Assembly: GCA_017311315.1 (NCBI GenBank)
Contig: CM029658.1
Location: forward strand, 28,766,967 to 28,830,966
DNA from: Dendrocalamus latiflorus
Lineage: Eukaryota > Streptophyta > Magnoliopsida > Poales > Poaceae
Direction of reading: 5' to 3'
Length of the DNA: 64,000 nt
Numbering within the stretch: the first letter of the stretch is position 1; every line of letters begins with the position of its first letter. A program made the position numbers and the translations under genes. The notes beneath the pieces were generated by a model that was given only the letters and a program-made list of their open reading frames with translations, was not told the DNA's origin and ran no database searches. Shown piece by piece: positions 21,965 to 32,600 of the stretch.

Positions 21965-22915
21965 GCAGAGCGCCCGCGCACCTCTACCTCGACTTAGGCG
22001 CCAGCGGGCGCGCGCCTCTCCTTCGACTTGGGCGCCAGCTCCGCTACCGCCCGTTCGAAGGGTAGGGGACGGAGCACGCGCGCCTCTACTTCGACATGGG
22101 CGCCAGCTCCGCTGCCACCCGTTCGAAGGGTAGGGGACGGAGCACGCGCGCCTCTACTTCGACTTGGGCGCCAGCTCCGCTGCCACCCGTTCGAAGGGTA
22201 GGGGACGGAGCGCGCGCGCCTCTACTTCGACTTGGGCGCCAGCTCCGCTGCCACCGTTCGAAGGGTAGGGGACGGAGCGCTCGCGCCTCTACTTCGACTT
22301 GGCCACCACCTCCGCTGCCACCCGTTCGAAGGGTAGGGGACGGAGCGCGCGCGCCTCTACTTCGACTTGGGCGCCAGCTCCGCTGCCACCCGTTCGAAGG
22401 GTAGGGGACGGAGCGCGCGCGCCTCTACTTCGACTGGGCCGCCAGCTCCGCTGCCGCCCGTTCGAAGGGTAGGGGACGGAGCGCGCGCGCCTCTGCTTCA
22501 ACTTGGGCGCCAGCTCCGCTGCCGCCCGTTCGAAGGGTAGGGGACGGAGCGCGCGCGCCTCTACTTCGACTTGGGCGCCAGCTCCGCTGCCGCCCGTTCG
22601 AAGGGTAGGGACGGAGCGCGCGCGCCTCTACTTCGACTTGGGCGCCAGCTCCGCTGCCGCCCGTTCGAAGGGTAGGGGACGGAGCGCGCGCGCCTCTACT
22701 TCGACTTGGGCGCCAGCTCCGCTGCCGCCCGTTCGAATGGTAGGGGACGGAGCGCGCGCGCCTCTACTTCGACTTGGCCGTCAGCTCCGCTGCCACCCGT
22801 TCGAAGGATAGGGGACGGAGCGCGCGCGCCTCTACTTCGACTTGGGCGCCACCTCCGCTGCCACCCGTTCGAAGGGCAGGGGACGGAGCGCGCGCACCTC
22901 CTTCGATTTGGCGCC
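21965..22915 (+). repeat. 68-bp satellite, right block (about 14 copies)
   Basis: Homogeneous tandem array. Landmark CCTCTACTTC recurs at 22151 and 22219, giving a 68-bp period. Units vary mainly in GCCACC versus GCCGCC and in length of the (GC)n tract. A few looser copies continue at about 23930-24080. Confidence 0.93.
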
Positions 22916-23370
22916 AACTCTACTGCATCGGCTTCGGCAGCTTAGCGCGGGCGAGCCTCCGGTTTCGCGGAGATGCTTTGCCACTCGCCTCGACCCTGCG
23001 CCGGGGTATGACGGCAAATCTCCGTGGGTCAGGCAACCCCGGCGGCAGCTCCGACATGACCTCTGCCTCCGTGGGGAAGGGCACGCAGCTGCTCCCGCGC
23101 CAAAATCCGCGTGACAACCTCATGATCCAAACCGTCAAGGACACAGGCGTCTGGGCTACTCGTATTTTGGGAGCGCAGCGGCTGATGCGCGGTCAAACCT
23201 CGCCACCTTCATACGGGAGCGTGACGCGCGCGTACGAGGCCACCTTCTCGTTCGCCGCGCCAACCTGGCCGCGGCTTCGGCCTGGACCGTGACTTCAAGA
23301 AACGGACCCGCGCACACAAGCTCGCCCGGTGAAGCGAGGGACATGTCCCGCAAAGTTTGCCTCAGTCTTC

Positions 23371-23462
23371 CTTAACAGACCACCTACAGTGCATCGGCAT
23401 TTTTTCAAAAGCGATGCGGACAGACTCCATCAGGAACACCGACTGTAGGTAGGTCTGTTAAG
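23371..23462 (+). other. long-range hairpin with about 20-bp arms
   Basis: TTAACAGACCACCTACAGT (about 23372-23390) pairs with ACTGTAGGTAGGTCTGTTAA (about 23442-23461) with one bulge. The loop also contains a small GCATCG/CGATGC pair. Possible RNA structure in the element's 3' region. Confidence 0.7.
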
Positions 23463-23580
23463 AAGAACAAGGCAGGCCTTGCCGTCGTATGAAGAAACGC
23501 AGCACGAGGACAGCAAGCGCGATTGGTCACCTATAGCAGACGCTAACCGAGCTCCCAGTAAAAATGGACCACCATCTGTA

Positions 23581-23619
23581 CATCAACATTCCGCTCAGCG
23601 TCGCTAGGGAATGTTGATG
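23581..23619 (+). other. perfect 12-bp hairpin
   Basis: CATCAACATTCC (23581-23592) and GGAATGTTGATG (23608-23619) form a perfect stem with a 15-nt loop. Confidence 0.8.
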
Positions 23620-24269
23620 CACAGAAGGGGCCCATTTTAGGGGAACAGCTGCTACCCAAGGACGCGATACAGGAACAAGGCTGCGCCAGCATCGCATATA
23701 TATACCCCATCGGCAGGAGTCCAACCGGTTGAAGTCCAACCGCCGGAAGTCCGTCGCCGCATTAAATGGCCACGATGCCTCAAGGCCTGCATCGCGCCAA
23801 GCATGCTTCGCCACGTGGCCGCCCAGGAGGAGGAGCGTCGCAGCACAGCCGCGGCCACTTAATGCGTATACGGCGACTCGGGCCCACTACGCCTACCTAT
23901 CCCGGCGCAGCGCCTCAGGCTCACTTTGGCTGGGCGCCAGCCCCGCTGCCACCCGTTCGACGGGTAGGGGACGGAGTGCACGCGCACGCTTACTTCGGCC
24001 GGGCGTCAACTCCGCGGCCACCCGATCGAAGGGTAGCGGATGGCGCGCGCACGCGCGTCTGCTCCGACTCAGCACTAGCCCGAGACGGAGCGCTCGCGCA
24101 TCAGCGGCAACCCAAGCATCGGCTTCGACCATGGACTCGGACCCTGGGACCCGCGGCACATCAAAGCTTCGCAAGTTCGGGGAAGTTCACAGGCCGCAGG
24201 GACGGAGGGGGCCAAAGGGCTAGGCAACATGGCTTCGGCCCTGTGAAGCCCTTCACCATGAGAGGCTCC

Positions 24270-24505
24270 TGTTGTGGGGGTGGCCCCCACCTAAACCCAG
24301 CAGGCCTGGTAGAAGGTCATAAGGCCTAGAACAGGCCATGTGTAATGACATAAGTGCCCCTGAAGGAGATACTCAGATGTAAGGGTACAATTGTAAAAGC
24401 ACTCCTCATGTATATATATATGAGATACAGGCCATGGGGAGGGCCAAAGGACACTTCCCACTCCCCACTACCATCTCTCTCTCTGTTTGGTCCGTAACCA
24501 CAACA
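24270..24505 (+). repeat. 3' LTR of the young Tat-type element
   Basis: 236 bp, two differences from the 5' LTR. Followed directly by target duplication GGGCC. Confidence 0.93.
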
Positions 24506-24510
24506 GGGCC

Positions 24511-25684
24511 AATTCCGCTATGAAATAGTGCCATTACAGAATATAGATGAACTGAAGCAGGCCCATTTTTGGGAACAACATCATCTCAGCTGTACCCAGC
24601 TAGAGACTGCATGCAAGGACGATGCTGCGGTGCTAGCAGTGTATATATACCCGTCCCCCCAGCTGGGAAGTGCAACAGGTGGAAGTTCAATCGGCGGGAG
24701 GAGAAGCATCGTGATGGCATGTGGGCACGACGCCTCACACCCCATGGCACGCCAATCATGTCCTGCCATGCGTCTGCCCCCTCAGGAACGAATGCACGAC
24801 TGCAGTCGTACGACCGCCTGACATGGTCCAACTCCCGTCACGCACCAGGAGCTGACGCAATTTTTGGGGCCATTAATGCATTGGCGGCAGGCCACTAACC
24901 AGTCACTTCGGCACCGACTTTGCCTTTGCGGAACGACTTCGACTCCGGCATTGACTTGCCATCGGGGGTGCACATCCGCGGAAGCCAAAGCCGCGAGGTT
25001 GTGTGCACGCGTGCAGCACCTGACAATGCATGACGCGCCAATCTCACACAGCCACGTGTTCGGCCCACCAGGGAGGAAAACACGGTTGCGGCCGTGCGAA
25101 CCACTGCCAACGCAGGATGCGCCGGTGGCGCCTGGTTGTGTCGCGCAATTCCCGTGGCGCGCCGGCCACTGGCGTAATCCCCGATGTCATCAAAGCACCG
25201 CCCTTGGGCCATGAGCCACCGAGCCGCCCTCCGATCTCGAGTACGCACAGAGGGTCCGTCGTCCACCTCAACTTCGAGTCCGCGCAAAGACCCGAAGCCC
25301 ACTTGGACTCCATCTCCGCGGGTTGAGTCGGTCCTTCGATTTCGCTACAACTTCGAGCCCCTCTGGCGACGTCGGAGCCCACCGCCACTTCGAGCCTGCA
25401 CAACGGCTCCGGAGCCCGCTTCGACTCCGTGTCCCCGGGTCAAAGCGATCCTTCGACCGGGCCTCGCCTCGATGTACCGGCTCCGTTCGGGGCATACACC
25501 TCACGACTGGAGGACGCCTTCTGCAGCAACTTCGGCCTCGTGACCATGCCACTAGGACGCGCTACGCCAGCAAGATCCAGTTTTGTCTGATATCATAGAA
25601 GGTCACAGGCCGTAGGGACGGAGGGGGCCAAATGACTCGGCAACATGGCTTCGGCCCGTGAAGCCCTTCACCATGAGAAGCTCC
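24511..25684 (+). other. 3' region of the old Tat-type element, second piece
   Basis: Continues the old element after the young insertion. Degenerate repeats with ACTTCGAGTCCGCGC, TTCGAGCCCCTCTGG and CGAGCCTGCACAACG lie at about 25260-25470; the last 75 bp match the young element's segment just before its 3' LTR. No coding frame. Confidence 0.7.
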
Positions 25685-25929
25685 TGTTGTAGGGTGGCCC
25701 CAACCTAAGCCCAGCCGGCCTGTTAGAAGGTTGTAAAGCCCAAAATGGGACATGTATAATGGCATAAATGCCCTTGAGCGGGATACTTGGGTATAAGGAC
25801 AACACTGTAAAATACTCCCCATGTGAATATATATAAGCGATCCAGGCCATGGGGAAGCCTCCAAGCATTGCTCACCTAACATCTCCACTACCATAGTACC
25901 ATCTCTCTATTTGGTCTGTAACCACAACA
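25685..25929 (+). repeat. 3' LTR of the old Tat-type element
   Basis: 245 bp, TGTTGTAGGG...CCACAACA, clearly homologous to the young LTRs but diverged by many substitutions and small indels. Its 5' partner is not in the window. TATATATA at about 25829. Confidence 0.9.
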
Positions 25930-26090
25930 CATACATTTCTGAAACACCGAGAAATCGAAGTTGTTCACGACACCGGTGAGCACGCCACTGTGTCTAGCAA
26001 CTCCAGTGAGCTTCTCTCCTCTCCAACTACGTCATAATGCACCTTACCTCTCTCTTATGCACCCTACTCATTTGATTGACTTTTTGTGCA
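25930..26090. other. short unassigned spacer
   Basis: Between the old LTR and the deleted copia element; ends with target duplication GTGCA (26086-26090). Nothing else recognised. Confidence 0.5.
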
Positions 26091-26398
26091 TGTTGGACCG
26101 AAATGGCGACAGAGGGGGGGTGAATGTCGACTCTTTAAAACTTGCCCCCAAAGACACCAACAAGAATCTTTCCTCCAATAGCTATGAACAGCTATGAAAT
26201 GAGTGATTCAAGTTCTCTAAAGGGAAAACTAGACAAGAAGGAGAACAGAGCAGAGAATAAAGAACTGCTAGCAAAAATCAGAAAAACCCACAGCCAAAAC
26301 CCACTGGGTGGTCAAACCGCAGGTAATGGGCCGGTCTGACAGCTCTCTTGCCGCCAGTCAGACCGCCCATATACCACTGGTCTGACCGGCCTTGCATA
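26091..26398 (-). repeat. 3' LTR remnant of the deleted copia element
   Basis: Plus-strand TGTTGGACCGAAATGGCG onward repeats the sequence at 27800-28083. It contains degenerate GGTCTGACC words. Its outer (5') part is deleted. Confidence 0.88.
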
Positions 26399-27743
26399 TC
26401 CGATGTAAGTGAAGTAAGCTCCCGTGATAGTCTATCTACTTCCTTCTCCAACTCGCTACACCTAGCTCTAGATCTAGCATGGAATCTACCTAGCTTAAGA
26501 AAAGCATCATTAAGCTGGTCGTAGGTGGGGGATACCTCGTCGGAGCCGGAGTACAGCTCGCTGTCGCTCAGTTCACCCTCAAGGGCCATGAAGCACATGC
26601 CGAAGAAGTCGTCGCCGCCCTTGGGTTCTTGCTCGTCCATTCCATCGTCGTCGCTCCACCTCTCCACCTCGCTAAGATCGAGGTCGTCGAAGGCGGTGAG
26701 GACGCGGTGGAAGAGCTTCTTGGCTTTACCAGGGTTGCGGAACTTCTTCTTCCCTTATGCGGGAGCTGAGGGCTTCTTGTTGCGGTTCTTGTCGATGTAG
26801 TCGTTCTTACCCAAACCGCCGTAGTCACCTTTGCCCTTCCCCAGCTTGGGGCAGTTTGCCTGAATGTGGTTGGGGCCACCACACTCAAAGCAAATCACGG
26901 GTCCTCCTCTCTTTCCATCCCTCCTCCTCTTGTAAGCATGGGAAAATCTCCGAGCTAGGAGGGCTAACTGCTCATCCGCAAGCTGCTCTAACTGATCATC
27001 AGTTATGTCATAGAGAGGAGCAAGGGAGAATCCACACAGCGAATCAGAAGAAAGACCAGAAGCCGAACTAGGATCGAAGAAAGACCAGAAGCCGAACTGG
27101 GATCCGTGACTAGAGCCATCAACTGTGACTTCGACTTGCGAGAGACAATGTCAATCTCGTGAGTCTTGAGGCGCGAGTACAGCGCATCAAGAGTCAAACT
27201 CGAGAGGTCCATGGTGTCCTTGATGGTAGTCACTTTCATCTCCCAAACACGAAGGTCGAGTGCAGCGAGCATCTGTCGAGCGTTATCCGAGTCAGGGTAT
27301 GTGAGACCGACCGCTCGGAGGTTGCTCAGAATCTTGTGAAAACGAGCAAAACACTCATCGAGGGACTCGCCAGCGAGCATTTCAAACTTGTTGTAATCTC
27401 GCTTGAACTGGTCCTGTCGCACCGTCTTTATTTGGGTGGTGCCCTCATGGTAAGCATCGAGGGTCTCCCAAATATCGAAAGCGGACGAAAGATGAGATAT
27501 GCGGTCAAACTCGCTACGACTCAAGCCCTGGATTATGATGTTCCTCGCCTTAGCGTTTGCCTCAACATCAGCCATATTCCCGGCGTTGATGTTCTCATCG
27601 GCAGGAACAACAAACCGGACCTTGACCTTACGCCAGATGGCATACCCCTGAGCCTGGATGTATGTCTCCATTCGGCTCTTCCAGAAGGGGTAATCGATGC
27701 CATCAAAGACGGGAGGCTTGGTCGAGTACTTGTCCGTCGCCAT
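26399..27743 (-). pseudogene. copia gag (UBN2/DUF4219-like), broken
   Basis: Starts at 27743 (MATDKYSTKPPVFDG). The gag core runs to about 27100, with PFWKSRMETYIQAQG, FDIWETLDAYHEGT and DECFARFHKILSNL. After a frameshift near 27070 comes a CCHC knuckle CFECGGPNHIQANCPKLG (about 26895-26845). A TAA interrupts GKKKFRNPGKAKKLF near 26757. A second acidic segment has a heptad-rich stretch SELEKEVDRLSRELTSL (about 26460-26400). The frame then runs into LTR sequence at the deletion junction. It binds nothing assignable beyond the usual RNA-packaging role of gag. Confidence 0.85.
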
Positions 27744-27784
27744 GGCTCTAGAGACCGGTTAAGATCTATTGAGAAGAGCTAACC

Positions 27785-27797
27785 GGCTCTGATACCA
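27785..27797 (-). promoter_or_regulatory. minus-strand primer-binding site, initiator tRNA-Met type
   Basis: Minus strand TGGTATCAGAGCC, two bases from the LTR end at 27800. Confirms a copia element. Confidence 0.92.
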
Positions 27798-27799
27798 AT

Positions 27800-29727
27800 T
27801 GTTGGACCGAAATGGCGACAGAGGGGGGTGAATGTCGACTCTTTAAAACTTGCCCCCAAAGACACCAACAAGAATCTTTCCTCCAATAGCTATGAACAGC
27901 TATGAAACGAGTGATTCAAGTTCTCTAAAGGGAAAACTAGACAAGAAGGAGAACAGACAAAATTAGAAAAACCCACAGCCAAAATCCACTGGGCGGTCAG
28001 ACCGCAGGTAATGGGCCGGTCTGACCGCTCTCTTGCCACCGGTCAGACCGCCCATATACCACCGGTCTGACCGGCCTTGCATATCCGGTCTGACCGCCGG
28101 GTCAATAGCGGTCTGACCGCTCCTCGGGACTCAGACCTGACAGGGGCTGAAAATTTCAGGGTTATCTCAATACTTCACAATAAGAGATTATTGGGGACTT
28201 CCTTCTGGTTTCCTCTGCCCAAAAATGTGAGACTACAAACTAAATAGCATGCAGGGCCTAAGAGACCCAAAGAAATCAACCCAAAAGCAAGAAATTCATA
28301 TTTGAGGGAGAAAAAAGAAACCTTACAGAGTGCTACCTTCAAACTGAAATTGCCATCTAACCTTTGATCATTTGGCCAAAAAACTCTGAGGATAACAAGT
28401 TAATAGCCTCTGGACTTTTTCAAGATAAGTTTCAAGCCATCTCAAGGAGGAAATCAAAGATTAACACCAAACCCTAGAAATGACAAAAACCTGAAAAAAG
28501 AGGAGCACACAAAAACCCAAATTACTCAAGATTCACAAGTCCTTTGCACATGAGATTTTGCAATCAAGTTAGCAATAATCTAAGGACATGTCAGCAAGAA
28601 TCTCAAGTCATTTCCTCAAGGGAATCAAGAAATTCATCTAAACCCTAGAAGAGGAAATGAAGAACAGAGGAAGCCAAAACACTAAATCTGAGATTAAACA
28701 AAGTATGCTCTTAGGATTGACTAGCCAAATGGCTTTTGAGCATCTCCTAGATCATAGCAGCCCATTTTGGCACTCCTCAGCAAGAAATAACTCAAAACTC
28801 AAAAAGTCAAGAAATCACTCAAAGAGAGGAACGAAGAACAGAGAGGCTGCACGAGAGAAAACATTTGAGATTTCATTCCTGGAAACAAAAGATACAAGGA
28901 ACTACATCCCCATACGCATGGACATTAGAACAAGAGGAATGATTACATAGTGGCTCAATCCATCCTCTCCCTCGCCTCTAGTCTCAAGAACACACACCCA
29001 TACATGCTTGCTAGAGAGGGGACTCAAGAACACATCGAAGGAGACACAGAACACCCTCTGCTCACCTCCTGCTCTCAACCACTAAAGCCTCACCAACTAA
29101 AGCCTAAAGCCAAAACAAACTCTCCAAAGCTCATTTTGACTAAAGCAACACCCTACCGACCTCTCACACCCTAAAATCCATGAGGGGGCATGCAGCCACT
29201 CCCTCCTTTATATAGCCCTTGGCTAACGGGTCTCCAACCCGTTACGCCCGCCAGATCCAATGGAACCCGCTCCCGCCTGTGCAGCCTTGCGTTTTTACCG
29301 AAACGCCCCTCGTGCACCTTCCGGGAAGCTTCCTTGTTCCGTGTCGTCCAAGACTCGCAACCACCTCGAGTCTCCGCCGTCTTCGACACATCCGACCGTT
29401 CTGACCTCGACACTGCCCGTGTCTAGTCCGGTCACCTCGTGTCTCGCCACGACTCCGCCTCGACGTCCTGCACCCAACACAGACAAGAAACATATCAAAT
29501 AGCACCGCTCGATACATGTAACCATAAATGCATTAATGAAAAAGCCCAAACCTGACAGGTCAACATTATATGCATCCTAACCATTTTGACCAGGTTTGAC
29601 CAAGTCCGATCGAGCCCGATTGCACCACGCAACGTCAAGGACCGAACCAACCAAATCAAACTCGACTTTCCTAAACCGATGTCAATTACTCATCACACAC
29701 ATGGGATGACCTCCACATGGTCTCTTA
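27800..29727 (-). repeat. 5' LTR of the deleted copia element (1928 bp)
   Basis: Minus-strand start TAAGAGACCATG, where the related LTR at 42787 has TGTGAGACCATG, so the terminal TG is mutated. It ends GGTCCAACA. Contains six GGTCAGACC/GGTCTGACC words at 27990-28120. A TATATAAAG box on the minus strand (about 29208-29216) is the likely promoter. Confidence 0.88.
27990..28125. repeat. cluster of six 9-bp GGTCAGACC words in both orientations
   Basis: GGTCAGACC or its complement GGTCTGACC occurs near 27993, 28017, 28042, 28062, 28087 and 28110, mostly within GCGGTCAGACCGC-like palindromes, spacing 20-25 bp. Degenerate versions recur at 26310-26390, 39640-39780, 41640-41700 and 42625-42665. Confidence 0.85.
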
Positions 29728-30179
29728 GTGCAGTAAACCACTCGGGCTAGGCTTTCTCCTTCATCTCCTATCAGGACGCTGCCGTAAGCCTTCCGCTCTC
29801 TCTGGTGAGCCATACCTCAATTTCATTCTCCCATACCTCCGCATGCATGCAAGCAAGCTCATGCGTACCCTTTTATAGCTTCACTGTTGCTAGAAATCGC
29901 TGTCGTCGTGGGTTTCCTCTTTGCCACCGACAGGGTCTCTGACGCCAGCCTCCTCCGCTCCTCCTCAAGTGCATCATCACCTTCGGTAAGTTCCTCCTCC
30001 CCTATGGGAGCTCCCTTAGCATTGAATCAAGTCCTAGTAGCTCATATCCCATAGTGCCATTCCCCTGCCTCCGCTATTGTAGGACCTCACCGCTGACCAC
30101 CCTATCCTCTAAGTTAGGCCTCCATTTTGGTTCACGCCCCGTCTGTTGAGCAGTCCCTCGATAGTGATGAGCCGTGGCT
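29728..30179. other. unassigned CT-rich spacer
   Basis: No coding frame of note and no recognised element; begins with target duplication GTGCA. Confidence 0.5.
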
Positions 30180-30987
30180 CTCTCAAGAGATAGGAGTACT
30201 AAAGTGGTCGAGTGAATGAGAGTATTGTCATAGTCGAAGTCGAAAAGAGAGCTAAAGTAGTTGAAGTCGAAAAAGAAGTAAAGTAGTTGAAGTTGAAAGA
30301 AAGCTAAAGTAGTCGAAGTTGAAAAGAGAGCTAAACTAGTCAAAGTCGAAAAGAAAACTAAATTAGTTGAAATCAAAAAGAGAGCTAAAGTAGTCAAAGT
30401 CGAAAACAAAACTAAAATAGTCAAAGTCGAAAGAGAATTGAAGTAGTCGAAGTCGAAAAGAGAACTGAAGTAGTCAAAGTCCAAAAGAGAACTGCAACAA
30501 TTGAAGTCGAAAAGAACACTATGGAACATGTGTAGTCAGAAAGAACACTGTAGAATATGTGTAGTCGGAAAGAACGTTGTAGAGTATGGGTAGTCGAAAA
30601 GAGCACTATAGAATATGTATAGTAAAAACACTATATAGTATGTGTAGTCAAAAAGAGCACTATAGAATATGTGTAGTCGATAAGAGCACTATAGAGTATG
30701 TGTGGTCAAAAAGAGCTCTGTAGAGTATGTGTGAGCAAAAGGAGCATCGTAGCAGCTGAAGAGAATTAGAAGTTGAAAGAACACTGTAGCAGTCGAAGGG
30801 TATTAAAATTCAAAAGAACACTATAGCAACTAGAGCGTGTTAGAAGTTGTAAAGAGCACTGTAGCAGCCGAAGTATGTTAGAAGTCGTAAAGAGCACTGT
30901 AGTGGTCAAAGAGTGTTGGAAGTCATCAAGAGCACTGTAGCGGCCGAAGAGTGTTAGAAATCGTAAAGAGCACAGTAGCAGCTGGAG
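30180..30987. repeat. degenerate minisatellite (AGTCGAAAAGAGCACT family)
   Basis: Tandem units of about 18-36 bp that drift along the array: GTAGTTGAAGTCGAAAAGAG type at 30190-30510, ACTATAGAATATGTGTAGTC type at 30510-30740, and GCACTGTAGCAGCCGAAGTG type at 30740-30985. The array resumes at 34650-34816 beyond an inserted LTR. Confidence 0.88.
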
Positions 30988-31489
30988 TGTAACATCCCAA
31001 ATTTTTGCTAAAATAAAAAAATTAAATAAATAATAAAAATGGAATGAAATAAAATTTTAAATTAAAATAAGTATTCTTGTGCCTAAGCTTGAATTTGGAT
31101 TTGCCCTGAATTTCTGTTTTTGAAAAAGCTGGATTTGAAAAGCATTTTCAGAAAAACCTAAAGTTATTAAATAAAATGGTATTTTGATTTTCTATAAAAA
31201 TTCTATGTCAAATTAATTATCTGGATTTATTTGGCTCTTATTTGGTTTCCTGGATTTTTCTGAGTTTGAAAATGTATTTTTGAAATTAAAAAGTAATTTA
31301 AAGTATGAAAATTAAATACCAACATTAGTTGGAAATGATTTTATTTAGTCCAAAATGTCTCCAGGAGGTTCTAGAAACTTTTCTGGAATTTTTGGAGGTA
31401 TTTTTGTATTTTTCTGAGGCTTAGTGGAATTTCTAGGCTTTTCTGAAAATCCAAAAAAATCAAAAATAAAAATAAATTCCCCTCCCCTC

Positions 31490-32600
31490 CCCTCCGGCCA
31501 CCACGTGGACGGCTAGATGCCGCCCACGTCCACCCTTCTCGCTGCCATCCAGCCGTCGCCCCCATCCCGCCTACCCTCCCTCCGCACTCACCACGTGGCC
31601 TGCCCCGATCTGCGCCACGTCGCCCTTCTCCCTCCGCCACCCGATCCGCCCCTTGGCCACGTGGCCTCATCTCCGCCACGCATGCCCCGCTCCTCTCTCT
31701 CTCGCTGCGCCTCGGCCCCCCCTGTCGGCGCCATCCCTCCTTCTCTCGCTGCCACCCCGGGCCCGCATGTCAGCCACCCCGCCCCCTTCTTCCTCCCCGG
31801 TCGGCTTCCTCGCGCGCGCCCGCCTCTGCAACCGCCGGCCCGCCCAACCCGGTCGCCACCCCCGCCTTCTCCTCGGCCACGCCGCCCACCTTCGTGCGCC
31901 GCACGCGCCGCACCCCACCTCCCCGCCTCTCTCGCGCCCGTCGCCACCCCACGCGCCCACCTTCTCCCCCGTAACCGCCGCCGCCCACTCCTCCACTCCG
32001 GCGATGAATTCCCGCGCCGCTCCTCCCCTCCGCCCCTATAAAGAGGCCCCCGAGCTCCTCCTTCCCCCTCACACCACCGCTCTGCCCTCCCCCGCCCTCT
32101 CCTGAGCTCCCGGAGCCCCTCGCCACTCGCGCCCCCATCTCGGCCGTCGAAGTCCCTCCGGCGAGCAATTGCGCTCGGCCCGACCCCGCTCGCGCCCGGC
32201 TGACCCCTCCCCAGACTTCCTCGCACCGCCCTCGACGTCCTCCGCCCCTTTGGCCAGCTCGAGCGCCACCGGAGCCCCGCCGCCGCGTGAGGCTCGAGCC
32301 ACCGCCGCACCACCCTCGCCGCCGGCCGTCTCCGGTCACCGCTGGTAAGAACCGGGCCCCTCATCGTGATCGCCGCGCTCCCCTCTCCCTTCTTCGCCCA
32401 AAGCCGGCCGCCGACGAGCCGCCGTGCGTCGGCGAGCTCCACCGGCCCGAGCGCTGCCCGGCCGGCCTGGCCACGTCAGCGGCCGAGGCTGACGTGGGCG
32501 CCACGCCCCCTGCACGCCAGCGCCACCTCACCCCGCCGCGCCCCGCAGACGCCACCTCACCACCCGCACCACCTTAGCCCCGCCCGTTGACCGTGAACTC
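31490..32600 (+). other. C-rich block inside the LTR (U3/promoter region)
   Basis: Strongly pyrimidine-rich, GC-rich plus strand. It opens long frames on both strands, which I read as composition effects, since the translations are Pro/Ser/Arg or Gly/Arg-rich with no domain. It surrounds the TATA box at 32037. Confidence 0.65.
32037..32043 (+). promoter_or_regulatory. LTR promoter TATA box
   Basis: CCCCTATAAAGAGGCCCC, a clean TATAAAG in a GC-rich setting, followed 25-35 bp later by a pyrimidine-rich probable start region. A GGTAAGAA donor-like site lies at about 32344. Confidence 0.65.

Larger units (their letters stand above)
22916..24269 (+). other. 3' untranslated region of the young element, with two hairpins
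   Basis: Non-coding. It has hairpins at 23371-23462 and 23581-23619, degenerate satellite units at 23930-24080, and a purine-rich GGGACGGAGGGGGCCAAAGGG about 60 bp before the LTR that may act in plus-strand priming. The same 3' segment precedes the old element's LTR at 25610-25684. Confidence 0.6.
13599..24505 (+). mobile_element. young non-autonomous Tat-type Ty3/gypsy element, complete
   Basis: 10,907 bp bounded by 236-bp LTRs (13599-13834 and 24270-24505) with termini TGTTGTGG and CCACAACA, and flanked by GGGCC at 13594-13598 and 24506-24510, a perfect target duplication. By eye the LTRs differ at two positions (G/A near 13775 and T/C near 13821), about 0.85 percent. Order: LTR, primer-binding site, gag-protease (plus strand), a 61-bp repeat array, a 68-bp repeat block, a four-exon antisense gene, a second 68-bp block, hairpins, LTR. 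No reverse transcriptase, RNase H or integrase is present, so mobility would depend on enzymes in trans. Confidence 0.93.
26091..29727 (-). mobile_element. internally deleted Ty1/copia element, TSD GTGCA
   Basis: Minus strand: 5' LTR 29727-27800, tRNA-Met primer site 27797-27785, gag 27743 to about 26400, then directly the end of a 3' LTR (26398-26091). All of pol and most of the 3' LTR are missing. GTGCA occurs at 26086-26090 and 29728-29732. The deletion joins gag to LTR sequence at CATATCCG (about 26398, equal to 28083 in the intact LTR). Confidence 0.88.

Noticed and set aside
31588..32442. 284-codon minus-strand frame
   Set aside because: Gly/Arg-rich translation of a C-rich LTR promoter block; no domain, and the plus strand opens equally long frames.
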